This document shows, piece after piece, positions 17,090 through 26,100 of a stretch of 46,804 bases of DNA. The notes below the pieces were generated by a model, which ran no database searches, was not told the DNA's origin, and saw only the letters and a program-made list of their open reading frames with translations. How positions within the stretch are numbered: the stretch's first letter is position 1; each line of letters starts with the position of its first letter. Position numbers and translations under genes: made by a program. The DNA comes from Deltaproteobacteria bacterium ADurb.Bin207 (GTDB taxonomy: Bacteria; Myxococcota_A; Polyangia; Polyangiales; Polyangiaceae): positions 1-46,804 of the forward strand of contig MWCO01000050.1 in assembly GCA_002070115.1 (NCBI GenBank). Reading direction: 5' to 3'.

Positions 17090-19876
17090 TCAGTCCATGT
17101 ACTTCGCCAGGTTGAGCGTGGTGCGAAGCGGTTCTTCTTCTCGACGATCTAGATGCAGCAACACCTCGTCGGGAGCGACCACACAAACATACAACCGTCC
17201 CGACGCTTCGATGGGCAGATTGGTGGGGACGATGGATAGACGAGGGTCTTTGCTGGTCATGGTTCCCGGGTCATAGTCCTTGCAGACGCGGAACGGTTTT
17301 TGGCCGTCCCAGGTTCCAAAATCCACGAAGTGCGGACCGAAGTTCGAGGGATCGGCGGGAAGGGAACCCATCGGGACGAGCGCGACGAATTTTGGAGGGA
17401 AGCCCCGCAGATCTCCGAGAAAATAGCTGAATCCCTGCGCTCTTCGAACCAGATGCACTTCTCGATTCGCGATGCGAAGAGCGCCAAGCGCCACCGCCGT
17501 TTTTGGCGTCACGCCCACCGTTCTGACCCCACGCTCGATTCGTGTGGGCGTTTCATAAAGAACTACCTGCTGGAACGGGGTGTTGCCTCCCGGACGCCAT
17601 ACTTTCAGTCCAGGCATTCCAAGCTCTTCGGCCAAGGCTGCCTCCACGTACTCGCTGCGCGATGAGTTTCCTGCCAGCAGCAGCACGACTCCCTGATCCC
17701 TCCAGTCCTCTCCCGTTCCCCAACTCGTGTTGCGAAGCATACTCGACAGTAACCGCGCTCCATCGCGAATTCTGTCTTTGAGATGGCCCGTAAGACCAGC
17801 ATGCAATCCGGCGATATCGGTTTTCAGCGAGGTCAGTGAGACTTCGGAGCCGTCGAGCCTCGCGGCGCTGAGTTCTTCGACTCGTTTCGGTGCGTGACTT
17901 CGCTTGAACTTGACGGCTTCGAGTTCCATCTCCCGCTGAAATCGAACCATGTTTTGCCTGCCCGCCAAGCTACGTTTGTATAGGTGCGGCTTGGAAGACA
18001 ACGTGTTGGGAGGCACGGTTTGCGGACGCATCATGGGCACCTCCTTGCTTTCCATTTCGGGAAGATGCTTGTCGAATTGATGCGTGAGCCAAACCATCTC
18101 GTGCGTGAGAAAATCTCCGCCCAGGTGGTCATCACCTCCTACTTGCAACGTTTCGATGACCGTGGAGGCTCCCGATTCCGCCGTTTCGGTGTCGGAGGCA
18201 GGACGGAAACGGCCGCAAGCGATGTCGAGAGTACCGCCGCCGAAATCGAAGACGGCAAATCGCAACTCTCCGTATTTACTAATTAATTCTTCGAGTGCAG
18301 GGTCGGCTGCCAGTTCGGGACATACCTCGGCCGCGAAGGCTTCCGGCTCACTGGCTCGCATCGATACGGTGACCTCGTCCGCGCTGATCCCTTCCGGGAT
18401 GCTGAGCAGAATACCCGCTCGGATCTCCTCTTCGAGAAGCGCGCGCGTGCGTTTGTCGAACTTCGCCGGATGGGTGAGCCAATAGTGCAGAAACACATCC
18501 TGTCCCGGGCGATTGATGGCGCGGCCCAACAGGTACGCATAGGTGCGGATCAACGTGCGCACGCGAGGCTCGTCCAAAAGGAAGTCCGCCTGCTGTTGCC
18601 TGTCACGAAGCTGCGGAGATTGATCGAGAATCACCACGCGCTCAGGTAAGCTTTTCAATTCACCGACGACCGCGTTGGGGCTTTCGGCCATCTTCTCGTA
18701 AGCCGCGTGACTGGCTAACACCACGCGCATCAAGTTGGGAAATCTTTTTCCACCCGACGCTCGGGTCATCTCATCCCAGAGGCGTTGATGGTCTTCCACC
18801 AACAGATACGTCGGATTCTCCCAGGATTCGTCGTTGTCTTTTCCGCCCAAGCGGAGCAAAGAGCGGAATCCTTTGTGGTGAAACGCCGCCACGGTCGAGG
18901 TCGTACCGAAGTCGATTCCGACGGCACTCAGGCGTTTGAAACGTTTGAGATGGGGAACAGGATCGCGAAGTCGAAGAGGTACGGGAGCATGCCATGTCAT
19001 CACGCATCGGTGATCCGCGAAAGAAAGTTCATGTTCCACGATCACATCTAGCGGCACATCGCGCCCTTCGGGTGGAATGAGTCCGATATCGTCATGGGAG
19101 CTGTCGAAAATGAATTCCGTGCTGGTGTGTCGTCCGCCCGCGCGTCGCGTGGTGTCTTCCCACAACACATCGGAGATGTCGTTGGTTCGCTGCCAACGAT
19201 GAAGCAAACGGGAAGGGCGCGTTTCGAGTTGGTAAGCGTCGGCATCGTCGCGATTCCATTCGGCCATCAAACGCAACCGCCACGCACCAGTTCCCACCCA
19301 CAATCCCTCCTCGGGATTCTGCAAGTCGAAAAGATGTCGTTCCGGTGCATCGAAAAGCAGCGCTTCGGTGGCTTCGGCAAGATCGAGATTGGAGATGTGG
19401 GGACCCGCGGCGCGCATGGGAAATAGCGTGGTGCGAAGCAAACGCAGCACACGCTCTCCGGGGGAGATGGCCACCCCCAATCGAATGCTCGCACCGATGA
19501 AAGGCGCCAACGCGCGCAGCGGCACGACGACTTCGAAAGAGAAGTGCAAGTAGGCGGAGGAAGACTGCCCCACGTGCGCCGCAACCTGCGAAGTCTGACG
19601 GTTGCCATCCACATCGAGGCTCACCTCGAAAGGACCGTCGCAAAGCCCCGAAGCCCGCACGACCAACTCACCGCCCTGCATCCAACCGTCGAAAATCGGA
19701 AGAACCACGTTTTCCGCGACGGTCATATGGCGTGATGGTTTCAATTCATAGCGGATGCCGTCGGAAGAGATGCGACGTATCAGGATGGCGAGATCATCGA
19801 TGCGGACCCTTGGAGAATATTGACCCGTAGACGATCGCTGAACATGGGCGGTCGGATCGGTCGAGCTGCTTGCCAT
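17090..19876 (-). CDS. Hsp70/actin-fold ATPase with unusual N-terminal beta domain
   Basis: A 928-residue cytoplasmic protein. Residues 1-315 form a beta-rich region I cannot assign. An Hsp70-type ATPase follows, with phosphate-1 motif GIDFGTTST (320-328), phosphate-2 motif FDFGGGTLDIA (about 543-553) and the adenosine loop LLLAGNSSRSEY (732-743). The long segment between the last two is helical and inserted relative to DnaK. No DnaK substrate-binding domain follows; the C-terminus is a distinct beta-containing tail. The start is fixed by AGGAG eight bases before the ATG, with a second AGGAGG just upstream. It is the first gene of the leftward operon. The pairing with a dynamin-like GTPase resembles SrfB-SrfC, a comparison that needs a profile search. 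A folding chaperone role is unlikely without the substrate domain. Confidence 0.85.
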   Translation of the reverse strand: MASSSTDPTAHVQRSSTGQYSPRVRIDDLAILIRRISSDGIRYELKPSRHMTVAENVVLPIFDGWMQGGELVVRASGLCDGPFEVSLDVDGNRQTSQVAAHVGQSSSAYLHFSFEVVVPLRALAPFIGASIRLGVAISPGERVLRLLRTTLFPMRAAGPHISNLDLAEATEALLFDAPERHLFDLQNPEEGLWVGTGAWRLRLMAEWNRDDADAYQLETRPSRLLHRWQRTNDISDVLWEDTTRRAGGRHTSTEFIFDSSHDDIGLIPPEGRDVPLDVIVEHELSFADHRCVMTWHAPVPLRLRDPVPHLKRFKRLSAVGIDFGTTSTVAAFHHKGFRSLLRLGGKDNDESWENPTYLLVEDHQRLWDEMTRASGGKRFPNLMRVVLASHAAYEKMAESPNAVVGELKSLPERVVILDQSPQLRDRQQQADFLLDEPRVRTLIRTYAYLLGRAINRPGQDVFLHYWLTHPAKFDKRTRALLEEEIRAGILLSIPEGISADEVTVSMRASEPEAFAAEVCPELAADPALEELISKYGELRFAVFDFGGGTLDIACGRFRPASDTETAESGASTVIETLQVGGDDHLGGDFLTHEMVWLTHQFDKHLPEMESKEVPMMRPQTVPPNTLSSKPHLYKRSLAGRQNMVRFQREMELEAVKFKRSHAPKRVEELSAARLDGSEVSLTSLKTDIAGLHAGLTGHLKDRIRDGARLLSSMLRNTSWGTGEDWRDQGVVLLLAGNSSRSEYVEAALAEELGMPGLKVWRPGGNTPFQQVVLYETPTRIERGVRTVGVTPKTAVALGALRIANREVHLVRRAQGFSYFLGDLRGFPPKFVALVPMGSLPADPSNFGPHFVDFGTWDGQKPFRVCKDYDPGTMTSKDPRLSIVPTNLPIEASGRLYVCVVAPDEVLLHLDRREEEPLRTTLNLAKYMD

Positions 19877-20059
19877 CGATTGTGCTCCTGCCTCCTGTGG
19901 ACCCCAGCGGAGGCGCTGCGACCGTAGCACAACCTGGCTGATGGGACTGAGGCGTTTTCGTGCAATCCGTCGGGATGGCATTCTATCGCCAAGCCCTTGT
20001 ACGATTTCGGAGCACCGTCGAATACCTGGGTGGTGTTATGCTTCCAGGTCTCGCGAAAC
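19877..20059. promoter_or_regulatory. Shared intergenic region between two divergent operons
   Basis: These 183 bases separate the start codons of the Hsp70-like gene (leftward) and the YqiJ-like gene (rightward), so both promoters must lie here or overlap the gene ends. The left edge holds the tandem Shine-Dalgarno sites of the Hsp70-like gene (AGGAG at 19885-19889 and AGGAGG at 19891-19896). I find no sigma-70 hexamer pair good enough to name. Shared control of the two operons is inferred from geometry. Confidence 0.5.
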
Positions 20060-20869
20060 ATGGCTGAACTCGTCGCTGTCATTGTCTCTTTTCCCGCGGT
20101 TGTTCCTACCGTGCTGCTCGGCGTGGTCCTGTTGTATTGGGTCATGGTCGTTGTTGGCGTTCTGGATGTGGATTTCATGAGTGGGGAAGGAGCGGCGGAC
20201 GGTGTTTTGGAAGGCGTGCAGGGGGTAGACGCGTTGGTGCAAGGGGCGCCGGATGCAGCGGTGGAGGGTATCGTCGATGGAGCCGCCCACGGCATCACGG
20301 AGGGAGTTGCCGATGGGGTTGTGGAAGGGAGCGTCGACGGTGTCAAAGGGCTCGTGGAAATCACGCATGCTTCCGCCACACCGATGGTCACGCAAGGCGT
20401 GGAAACCGTAAACGTGCTGTCTTTTGCCCACTTCCGTTCGGTGCCCGTGACGGTATCCGCAAGCGTCGTAACCGTATTTTCATGGCTTTTTTGTGTGCTG
20501 AGCGTACGGATTCTCTCCCCGTTTTTGGGGCAACCCTCCTGGGTGCCCGGCCTGGGGATGCTGCTAGCTTCCGTCGTCCTCGCGCTGCCACCGTCGGCGC
20601 TGCTTCTTCGCCCGTTAGCCAACGTGTTTCGGGTTCAGCATGCCAAGTCGTTTCAAGATTTGGTGGGGCACGTATGCGTGGTGACCACGGGAACCGTGAA
20701 CGACAAATTCGGTCAAGCCCGTCTGGAAGTGACCGATCTCGATCTGTTGGTGCAGGTAAGGACGGAACAAGTGCGTCTTCAAAGAGGGGATCGAGGTCTC
20801 ATCGTGGCTTGGGATGCACGTCGTGAGGTATTTATCATAGAGCCTTACGACAAACTGCTCGAAGGCTGA
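20060..20869 (+). CDS. YqiJ-like OB-fold inner-membrane protein, flotillin partner
   Basis: A 269-residue membrane protein. A hydrophobic segment at 4-37 is followed by a Gly/Asp/Glu-rich loop (42-98), two more hydrophobic segments (about 127-152 and 163-188), and a C-terminal OB-fold-like domain (about 200-265: GHVCVVTTGTVND, FGQARLEV, LIVAWDARREVFIIEPY). This matches the E. coli YqiJ plan, and the flotillin gene that follows is the usual yqiK partner. YqiJ-type (NfeD-related) proteins are thought to assist SPFH proteins in organising membrane microdomains. The repeat loop is unusual and described separately. The start is the ATG with AGG 13 bases upstream, just before the first membrane helix. 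The flotillin gene begins 56 bases downstream. Confidence 0.8.
   Translation: MAELVAVIVSFPAVVPTVLLGVVLLYWVMVVVGVLDVDFMSGEGAADGVLEGVQGVDALVQGAPDAAVEGIVDGAAHGITEGVADGVVEGSVDGVKGLVEITHASATPMVTQGVETVNVLSFAHFRSVPVTVSASVVTVFSWLFCVLSVRILSPFLGQPSWVPGLGMLLASVVLALPPSALLLRPLANVFRVQHAKSFQDLVGHVCVVTTGTVNDKFGQARLEVTDLDLLVQVRTEQVRLQRGDRGLIVAWDARREVFIIEPYDKLLEG
20183..20353 (+). repeat. (D/E)-G-hydrophobic-x tetrapeptide repeat in the YqiJ-like protein
   Basis: Residues 42-98 of the YqiJ-like protein place an acidic-Gly pair nearly every four residues, with units such as DGVL, EGVQ, EGIV, DGAA, EGVA, DGVV, EGSV and DGVK. The encoding DNA is an imperfect 12-base tandem array. Its place between the first and second membrane segments makes it a loop or linker. 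Confidence 0.7.
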
Positions 20870-20925
20870 TACGCACAGCGGTGTGGCGTTCGGGCACGAT
20901 TGTTGTTGGTTCTAGGGGGTCCTCT

Positions 20926-23169
20926 ATGAGATCCTCTCAACCTCACCAACCTGGGGCAATTGCCATGAGTGACCTCATTCCGATCATCATTGCCATTGTT
21001 GCGCTGTTGCTTTTGGCGCTGGGAGCCGCCGCCATCATTGCGCGCTTTTACCGCAAGGTATTGCAGGGGCAGGCGCTCATCGTCAACACGATGAAAAGCG
21101 AACCGCTCGTGACGTTTACGGGCGCGGTGGTGTTTCCCATCATACATCGCGCCGAGGTGATGGATATTTCCGTCAAGACCATTGAGATCGACCGGCGTGG
21201 CAAAGAGGGGCTCATCTGCCAAGACAACATCCGCGCCGACATCAACGTTACGTTTTTCGTTCGCGTCAACAAGACGCGCGATGACGTTCTCAAGGTGGCG
21301 CAATCGATAGGATGTGTTCGTGCTTCCGATCATGAAACGTTGCGCGAGTTATTCAGCGCGAAGTTTTCCGAGGCGTTGAAGACCGTGGGAAAGCACTTCG
21401 AGTTCGTCGATTTGTATACCAAGCGCGAAGAATTCAAGGATCAGATCATTCGTGTCATTGGCACGGATCTCAATGGGTATGTGTTGGACGATTGTGCCAT
21501 CGATTATCTCGAGCAAACGCCTGTGGAAGCGCTGGACAAAGACAACATCATGGATGCGGAAGGCATTCGGAAAATCACGGCGCAAACTACAGAAAAGAAC
21601 ATTCAAACCAATGAGCTTCGTCAAAAAGAACGTATGGAAATGGGCAGTCAGAATTTGACCGCGGACGAGGCGATCTTCCGATTCGAACAGCGTCGAGCGG
21701 AAGCGGAGGCCAAGAAAGCCAAGGAAATAGCGATCGCCGAGGCGCGAGAACAGAACGAGGCCGCTCGTGTGGCGAGTGACGAGGGCAAGAAAACGGCTGT
21801 TGTCCGCTACAAGAATGAGGAAGAGGCGTTGGTGGCGGCCGAGGCGAAAGCTCGAGCGGTGGCCGTAGCAGAGAAGAATCGAGAACGTGAAGTAGCCATT
21901 GAAACCGAGCGGGTGGAGAAGGCTCGACAACTTGAAATCATATCGCGTGAGCGCGAGGTGGAGCTTACGCGAATCGCCAAGGACAAAGATGTCGAGGTTC
22001 AGAAAAAAGAGATTGCCGATGTGGTACGAAGCCGCGTAGCCGTCGACAAAACCGTTGCTCAGGAAGAGGAGTACATCAAAGACCTCCGTGTCGTGGCTCA
22101 GGCCAAGCGGGACAAGGAAGCCATTACGATCGCGGCGGAGGCCGAGGCCCAGGAGGCTCTCGTCAAGCAAGTGAAGGCGGCCGAGGCAGCGGAGCAATGC
22201 GCGCGTTTCAAAGCCAAAGAAAAACTCGCGATTGCCGATGCCGACCTCGAAGCTTCGGACAAGCAGGCGAGAGCGAAGATTCGCCTTGCGGAAGGGGTTA
22301 CCGCGGAGCGTTCGGCGGAAGGTCTAGCATCCGTTCGCGTCAAGGAAGCCGATGCGGTCGCCACCGAGAAACTCGGTTTGGTCGATGCAAAAATCACATT
22401 GGAAAAGATGCAGGCTACGGCCGTGGGCGAAGAGAAGCAGGGGCTTGCTCGCGTGCGCATCCAGGAGGCGGAGGCGGAAGCGATTCAAAAACAAGGGCTT
22501 GCCAAGGCCAACGTGGTCAAAGAAACCAAGCTTGCCGAAGCGGTTGGGGAAGAGCAAAAAGGGCTGGCGGAGGCTCGAGTCAGGGAAGCGGAAGCCGTGG
22601 CCATTGCAAAACGTGGCGAAGCCGAAGCCACCGCCGTACGAGAACGACTCGCGGCGGAAGCCTCGGGTCTGTCCGAAAAAGCCAATGCCATGAAAGCGCT
22701 CGACGAAGCGGGTCGAGGCCACGAAGAGTTCCGTCTGCGCCTCGAAAAAGAAAAAATCGTCGAAATGCAAAGCATCGAAATGCGTCGCCAGATCGCCGAA
22801 GCCCAAGCGAGCGTTCTGGCCGAAGCCTTCAAACAAGCCAAAATCAATATCGTGGGAGGCGATGGTGCCTTCTTCGATCGTTTCGTCAAAGCCGCCACCT
22901 TGTCGCATACCCTCGATGGCGCCGTCGATGGTTCCGATACCATCAAGACCGTCTTTCGAGAGTATCTTTCCGGCGAAAAGAGCCTTCCGGAGGACATTCG
23001 GCAAATTCTCACACGCCCAGCCCTGTCCTCGGGAGATGTGCAGCGTCTATCCTTATCCGGATTGCTCATGCGTCTCGCGTCCGGGGCCGATGACAAGGCC
23101 CGCGCAAACATCCATAAGCTGTTGGACGAGGCCAAAAAGCTAGGCATCGACGACGAATTGATTCGTTGA
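20926..23169 (+). CDS. Flotillin family protein (YqiK type)
   Basis: A 747-residue flotillin. An N-terminal membrane anchor (about residues 16-37) is followed by the SPFH/band-7 domain (about 40-210, including GAVVFPIIHRAEVMDIS, INVTFFVRVNKTRDD and the conserved NIMDAEGIRKIT), then about 400 residues of Glu/Ala-rich coiled coil with EAxAxA periodicity and GLA-type units repeating at roughly 35-40 residues. The final 110 residues are a helical domain. Flotillins oligomerise at the inner membrane and organise fluid microdomains. AGGGGG six bases before the ATG at 20926 decides the start; ATG at 20965 (MSDLIPII) would remove 13 residues and is possible. It is the middle gene of the rightward operon; the ATPase gene begins 16 bases after the stop. 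Confidence 0.92.
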   Translation: MRSSQPHQPGAIAMSDLIPIIIAIVALLLLALGAAAIIARFYRKVLQGQALIVNTMKSEPLVTFTGAVVFPIIHRAEVMDISVKTIEIDRRGKEGLICQDNIRADINVTFFVRVNKTRDDVLKVAQSIGCVRASDHETLRELFSAKFSEALKTVGKHFEFVDLYTKREEFKDQIIRVIGTDLNGYVLDDCAIDYLEQTPVEALDKDNIMDAEGIRKITAQTTEKNIQTNELRQKERMEMGSQNLTADEAIFRFEQRRAEAEAKKAKEIAIAEAREQNEAARVASDEGKKTAVVRYKNEEEALVAAEAKARAVAVAEKNREREVAIETERVEKARQLEIISREREVELTRIAKDKDVEVQKKEIADVVRSRVAVDKTVAQEEEYIKDLRVVAQAKRDKEAITIAAEAEAQEALVKQVKAAEAAEQCARFKAKEKLAIADADLEASDKQARAKIRLAEGVTAERSAEGLASVRVKEADAVATEKLGLVDAKITLEKMQATAVGEEKQGLARVRIQEAEAEAIQKQGLAKANVVKETKLAEAVGEEQKGLAEARVREAEAVAIAKRGEAEATAVRERLAAEASGLSEKANAMKALDEAGRGHEEFRLRLEKEKIVEMQSIEMRRQIAEAQASVLAEAFKQAKINIVGGDGAFFDRFVKAATLSHTLDGAVDGSDTIKTVFREYLSGEKSLPEDIRQILTRPALSSGDVQRLSLSGLLMRLASGADDKARANIHKLLDEAKKLGIDDELIR

Positions 23170-23185
23170 GCCGCGGGAGGCCGTG

Positions 23186-26100
23186 ATGGACGAGTCCGGT
23201 GCAAAAAACACCGATGGTGCGCCTACGCTCGAAGGCAGTAGTTACGATGTCATTCGCCGTCGGCTTCTCGAACAGGCCTCGGAACTACGTTCGCGAACGG
23301 ATTCGCTGAATGACAAACGCATGCGTGTGTTCGGTAGTTCCGAGCTGAAGCTGCTGTCCAATGAGCGCGTTCGAACCGAAAACAACAGCACGCCACGCGA
23401 CATGGTCAGCATCTCCGGCCATCTGTTGTTTGGCTTTCAGGTCTTTCTCGGCCTAAAAAGCGAAACGAATGTCGCCGACATCCTCACTCTGTACAAGGTG
23501 TCTCCCACGAGCGAAGGCTTCGATCTGACTCCCACGGGCCTGGACGCCGTCGGCGGTTTTCTTGCCTCGGAGGACTTTCAAAAAGAGTTCCGAGATGCCT
23601 TTCGGTATTCCAAAGAGGCGGAACTTCTTCAGATCCGACGCACCGACCAACGGCTGCTGCTCATCGTTCAGGTGGGCAGCACGGTCTCGGATGTTAAAGT
23701 ATTCCGTTTTAGCATCGATGCCGCAGGGCGAGTTCGCTACCTCGACGCTCGTGGCGAGGAAGATGCCGTATTGCCTCGCCCCCATGATTTCGCCTGGAAA
23801 GTGACCACACGGGAGGATCAAGTCCCGGGAGCCCATCCTCATGTCTCGATCGAGGACGCTGTTTTCGTCGAAACCGTAGGAGGGGATCTTACGGTAAAAA
23901 TTGAGGATAACACGCGGGATGGGTGGGGTATTTACCGCGAGCCGGTCGACGATCCGAATCAGTCGCTGGACGACGCTTCGATTGCGTATGCGCGATTGGG
24001 GGCGTTGATTGTTCTTCGCGTCAAACCGTTTCGTGAGGAAGCGTATCGTTACCTCGTGTTCAATACGCGAACGAAAGGTGTGGCGCGTATCGATGCCATC
24101 GAACAAGCGTGCTTACAACTTCCGGAAGAGCACGGCATCATCTTTCCCGGTGGGTATTGTCTTCGAACGGGTGAAACGAAGCGGTTCATCGAAGACCCTC
24201 GTGGCTTGCAGTATTTATCATCGATTCGGTCGCCGAACGGTGAGGACGTGCTTTACGTTTTTCAAAGGCCCACCGATGGCTTCTATCACCTGATGCCGTA
24301 TAACCTCGTGCGCAAGGAGGTAGCCAATCCGATCGCGTGCAACGGATTCAGTCTATTCGACGATGGCAAGATGATCGTGTTTCGCGCCGCTGCGGAGCCT
24401 TCGCGGGTCCATGTGGTGCAAGTATGGCAAACGCCGTTTACGAGCGCGGAATTCGCCGCTACCGCACCCACCGATGGGTCGTTTCTCGGCAAAGTGGGCA
24501 ATGCGGACCTGGTGAGAGGAATCAGCGACGCTTATACCTTGGTCACATTGGCGCGCTACGATACGCCTTCCCGCGCATCGTATGAGGAGTTGATCGCGGC
24601 CTGCGCTCGGTTCGAGGATGCGTACTTTTGGGGGAACCACGCGGAAGCGGGTAACTTGAAAGAAGCCGTTTCGGCGATGCGGGGCACGACGGAACTCATC
24701 ATCGATGAGTTTGAGAAAGTCGCCGCGATTCGACGTCGTGCCTCCGAGGCTTTGGGCCGTGCCGCCGACGAACAGCGAGACCTCGTCAATGAAATCATGG
24801 CTTCGGACTTGTCGAGCCTCGATGCGTATATGGGGGCGCTGACGAATCTGCGAAAGCAGCGTGGCAAACTCATCTCGTTGCGGGAGATGCGCGAGATGGA
24901 TCTTGTCACGGTCGAAGCCTTGGAGAACGAGGTGGTGGAACAATTCGACCGCCTGAGCCAACGCTGTGCGGAGTTTCTCCTTGGGGGGGAGGCGTTTGCC
25001 CCCTTGACGACTCGGATTGAGGAGCTTCAACAACAAATCGAGGCGGTCTCGAAAGCGGTCGAACTCAACGCCCTCGGTGCCGACCTGCTTGGAGTACAAG
25101 AAGGGCTCACGCTTCTATCGGAGATCGCTGGAGGATTGGTGGTCGAGGATGCCACGGCGCGAACGCGTATTCTCGAGGCGATATCCGAAGTATTCGGCCA
25201 GGTAAACCGTGTAAGAGCCACGTTTCAGGCTCGACAACGGGACTTGTCCGGGGCGGAGGCTAGAACGGAATTTGGGGCGCAGTTTGCTCTGTTCTCGCAG
25301 AGTGTGGCAGGAGCATTGGCCGTCTGTGATTCGCCCGAACGATGCGATGAGCAGCTTTCGCGCATGCTCGTATTTCTCGAGGATCTCGAAGGGCGTTTCG
25401 GCGAGTTCGACGAGTTTCTCTCCGATCTCACGATGAAGCGTGAGGAGGTCACGGATGCGTTTGGGGCGCGACGTCAGACGTTGGTGGACGAGCGACAGCG
25501 CAAGGCGCAGTCATTGTTTTCCGCGGCGGAGAGAATCCTGACCGGTGTGATACGGCGCACGGGAAAAATGGATAGCGCGGATGAACTCAACGCATATTTT
25601 GCTTCCGATCCGATGGTGCATAAGTTGGGTGATTTGGCTGCCCAGCTCGATGCGCTTGGAGATACGGTCAAGGCTGAGGAGCTGCGTGGACGTTTGATGG
25701 CGGCGCGTCAGGACGCCGTGCGAGCGCAACGTGATCGGTCGGATTTATTCGAGGCTGGAACGGAAATCATTCGCCTGGGCAATCATCGATTCAGTGTCAA
25801 CACGCAAAGTTTGGAAGCGACGTTGTTGCCTCGTGATGGGACGATGACGCTGCACCTGACCGGCACGGGATTTTATGATCCGGTGCGAGACGATGCGTTG
25901 CTGGAGGCGAAGGATCTTTGGGAACAGTCGTTGATTTCGGAAAGCCCCGAGGTGTATCGGGGAGAGTATCTGGCGGGGTCGTTGTTGCTTGCGGCCGAGG
26001 AGGGGCGGGATGGCCTGTCGATGCGAATCCTTCAAGATGCCTCGTTGCAAGAAGGCGGGCTATCCAAATGGGTGCGGGAGCTAGCGGCCAAGCGCTATGA

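Noticed and set aside
20027..20043. Sigma-54-like GG-N10-GC element before the YqiJ-like gene
   Set aside because: The spacing fits, but the -24 box is TGGG and the start codon at 20060 would leave no room for a ribosome site. It was tempting because membrane-stress genes elsewhere use sigma-54.
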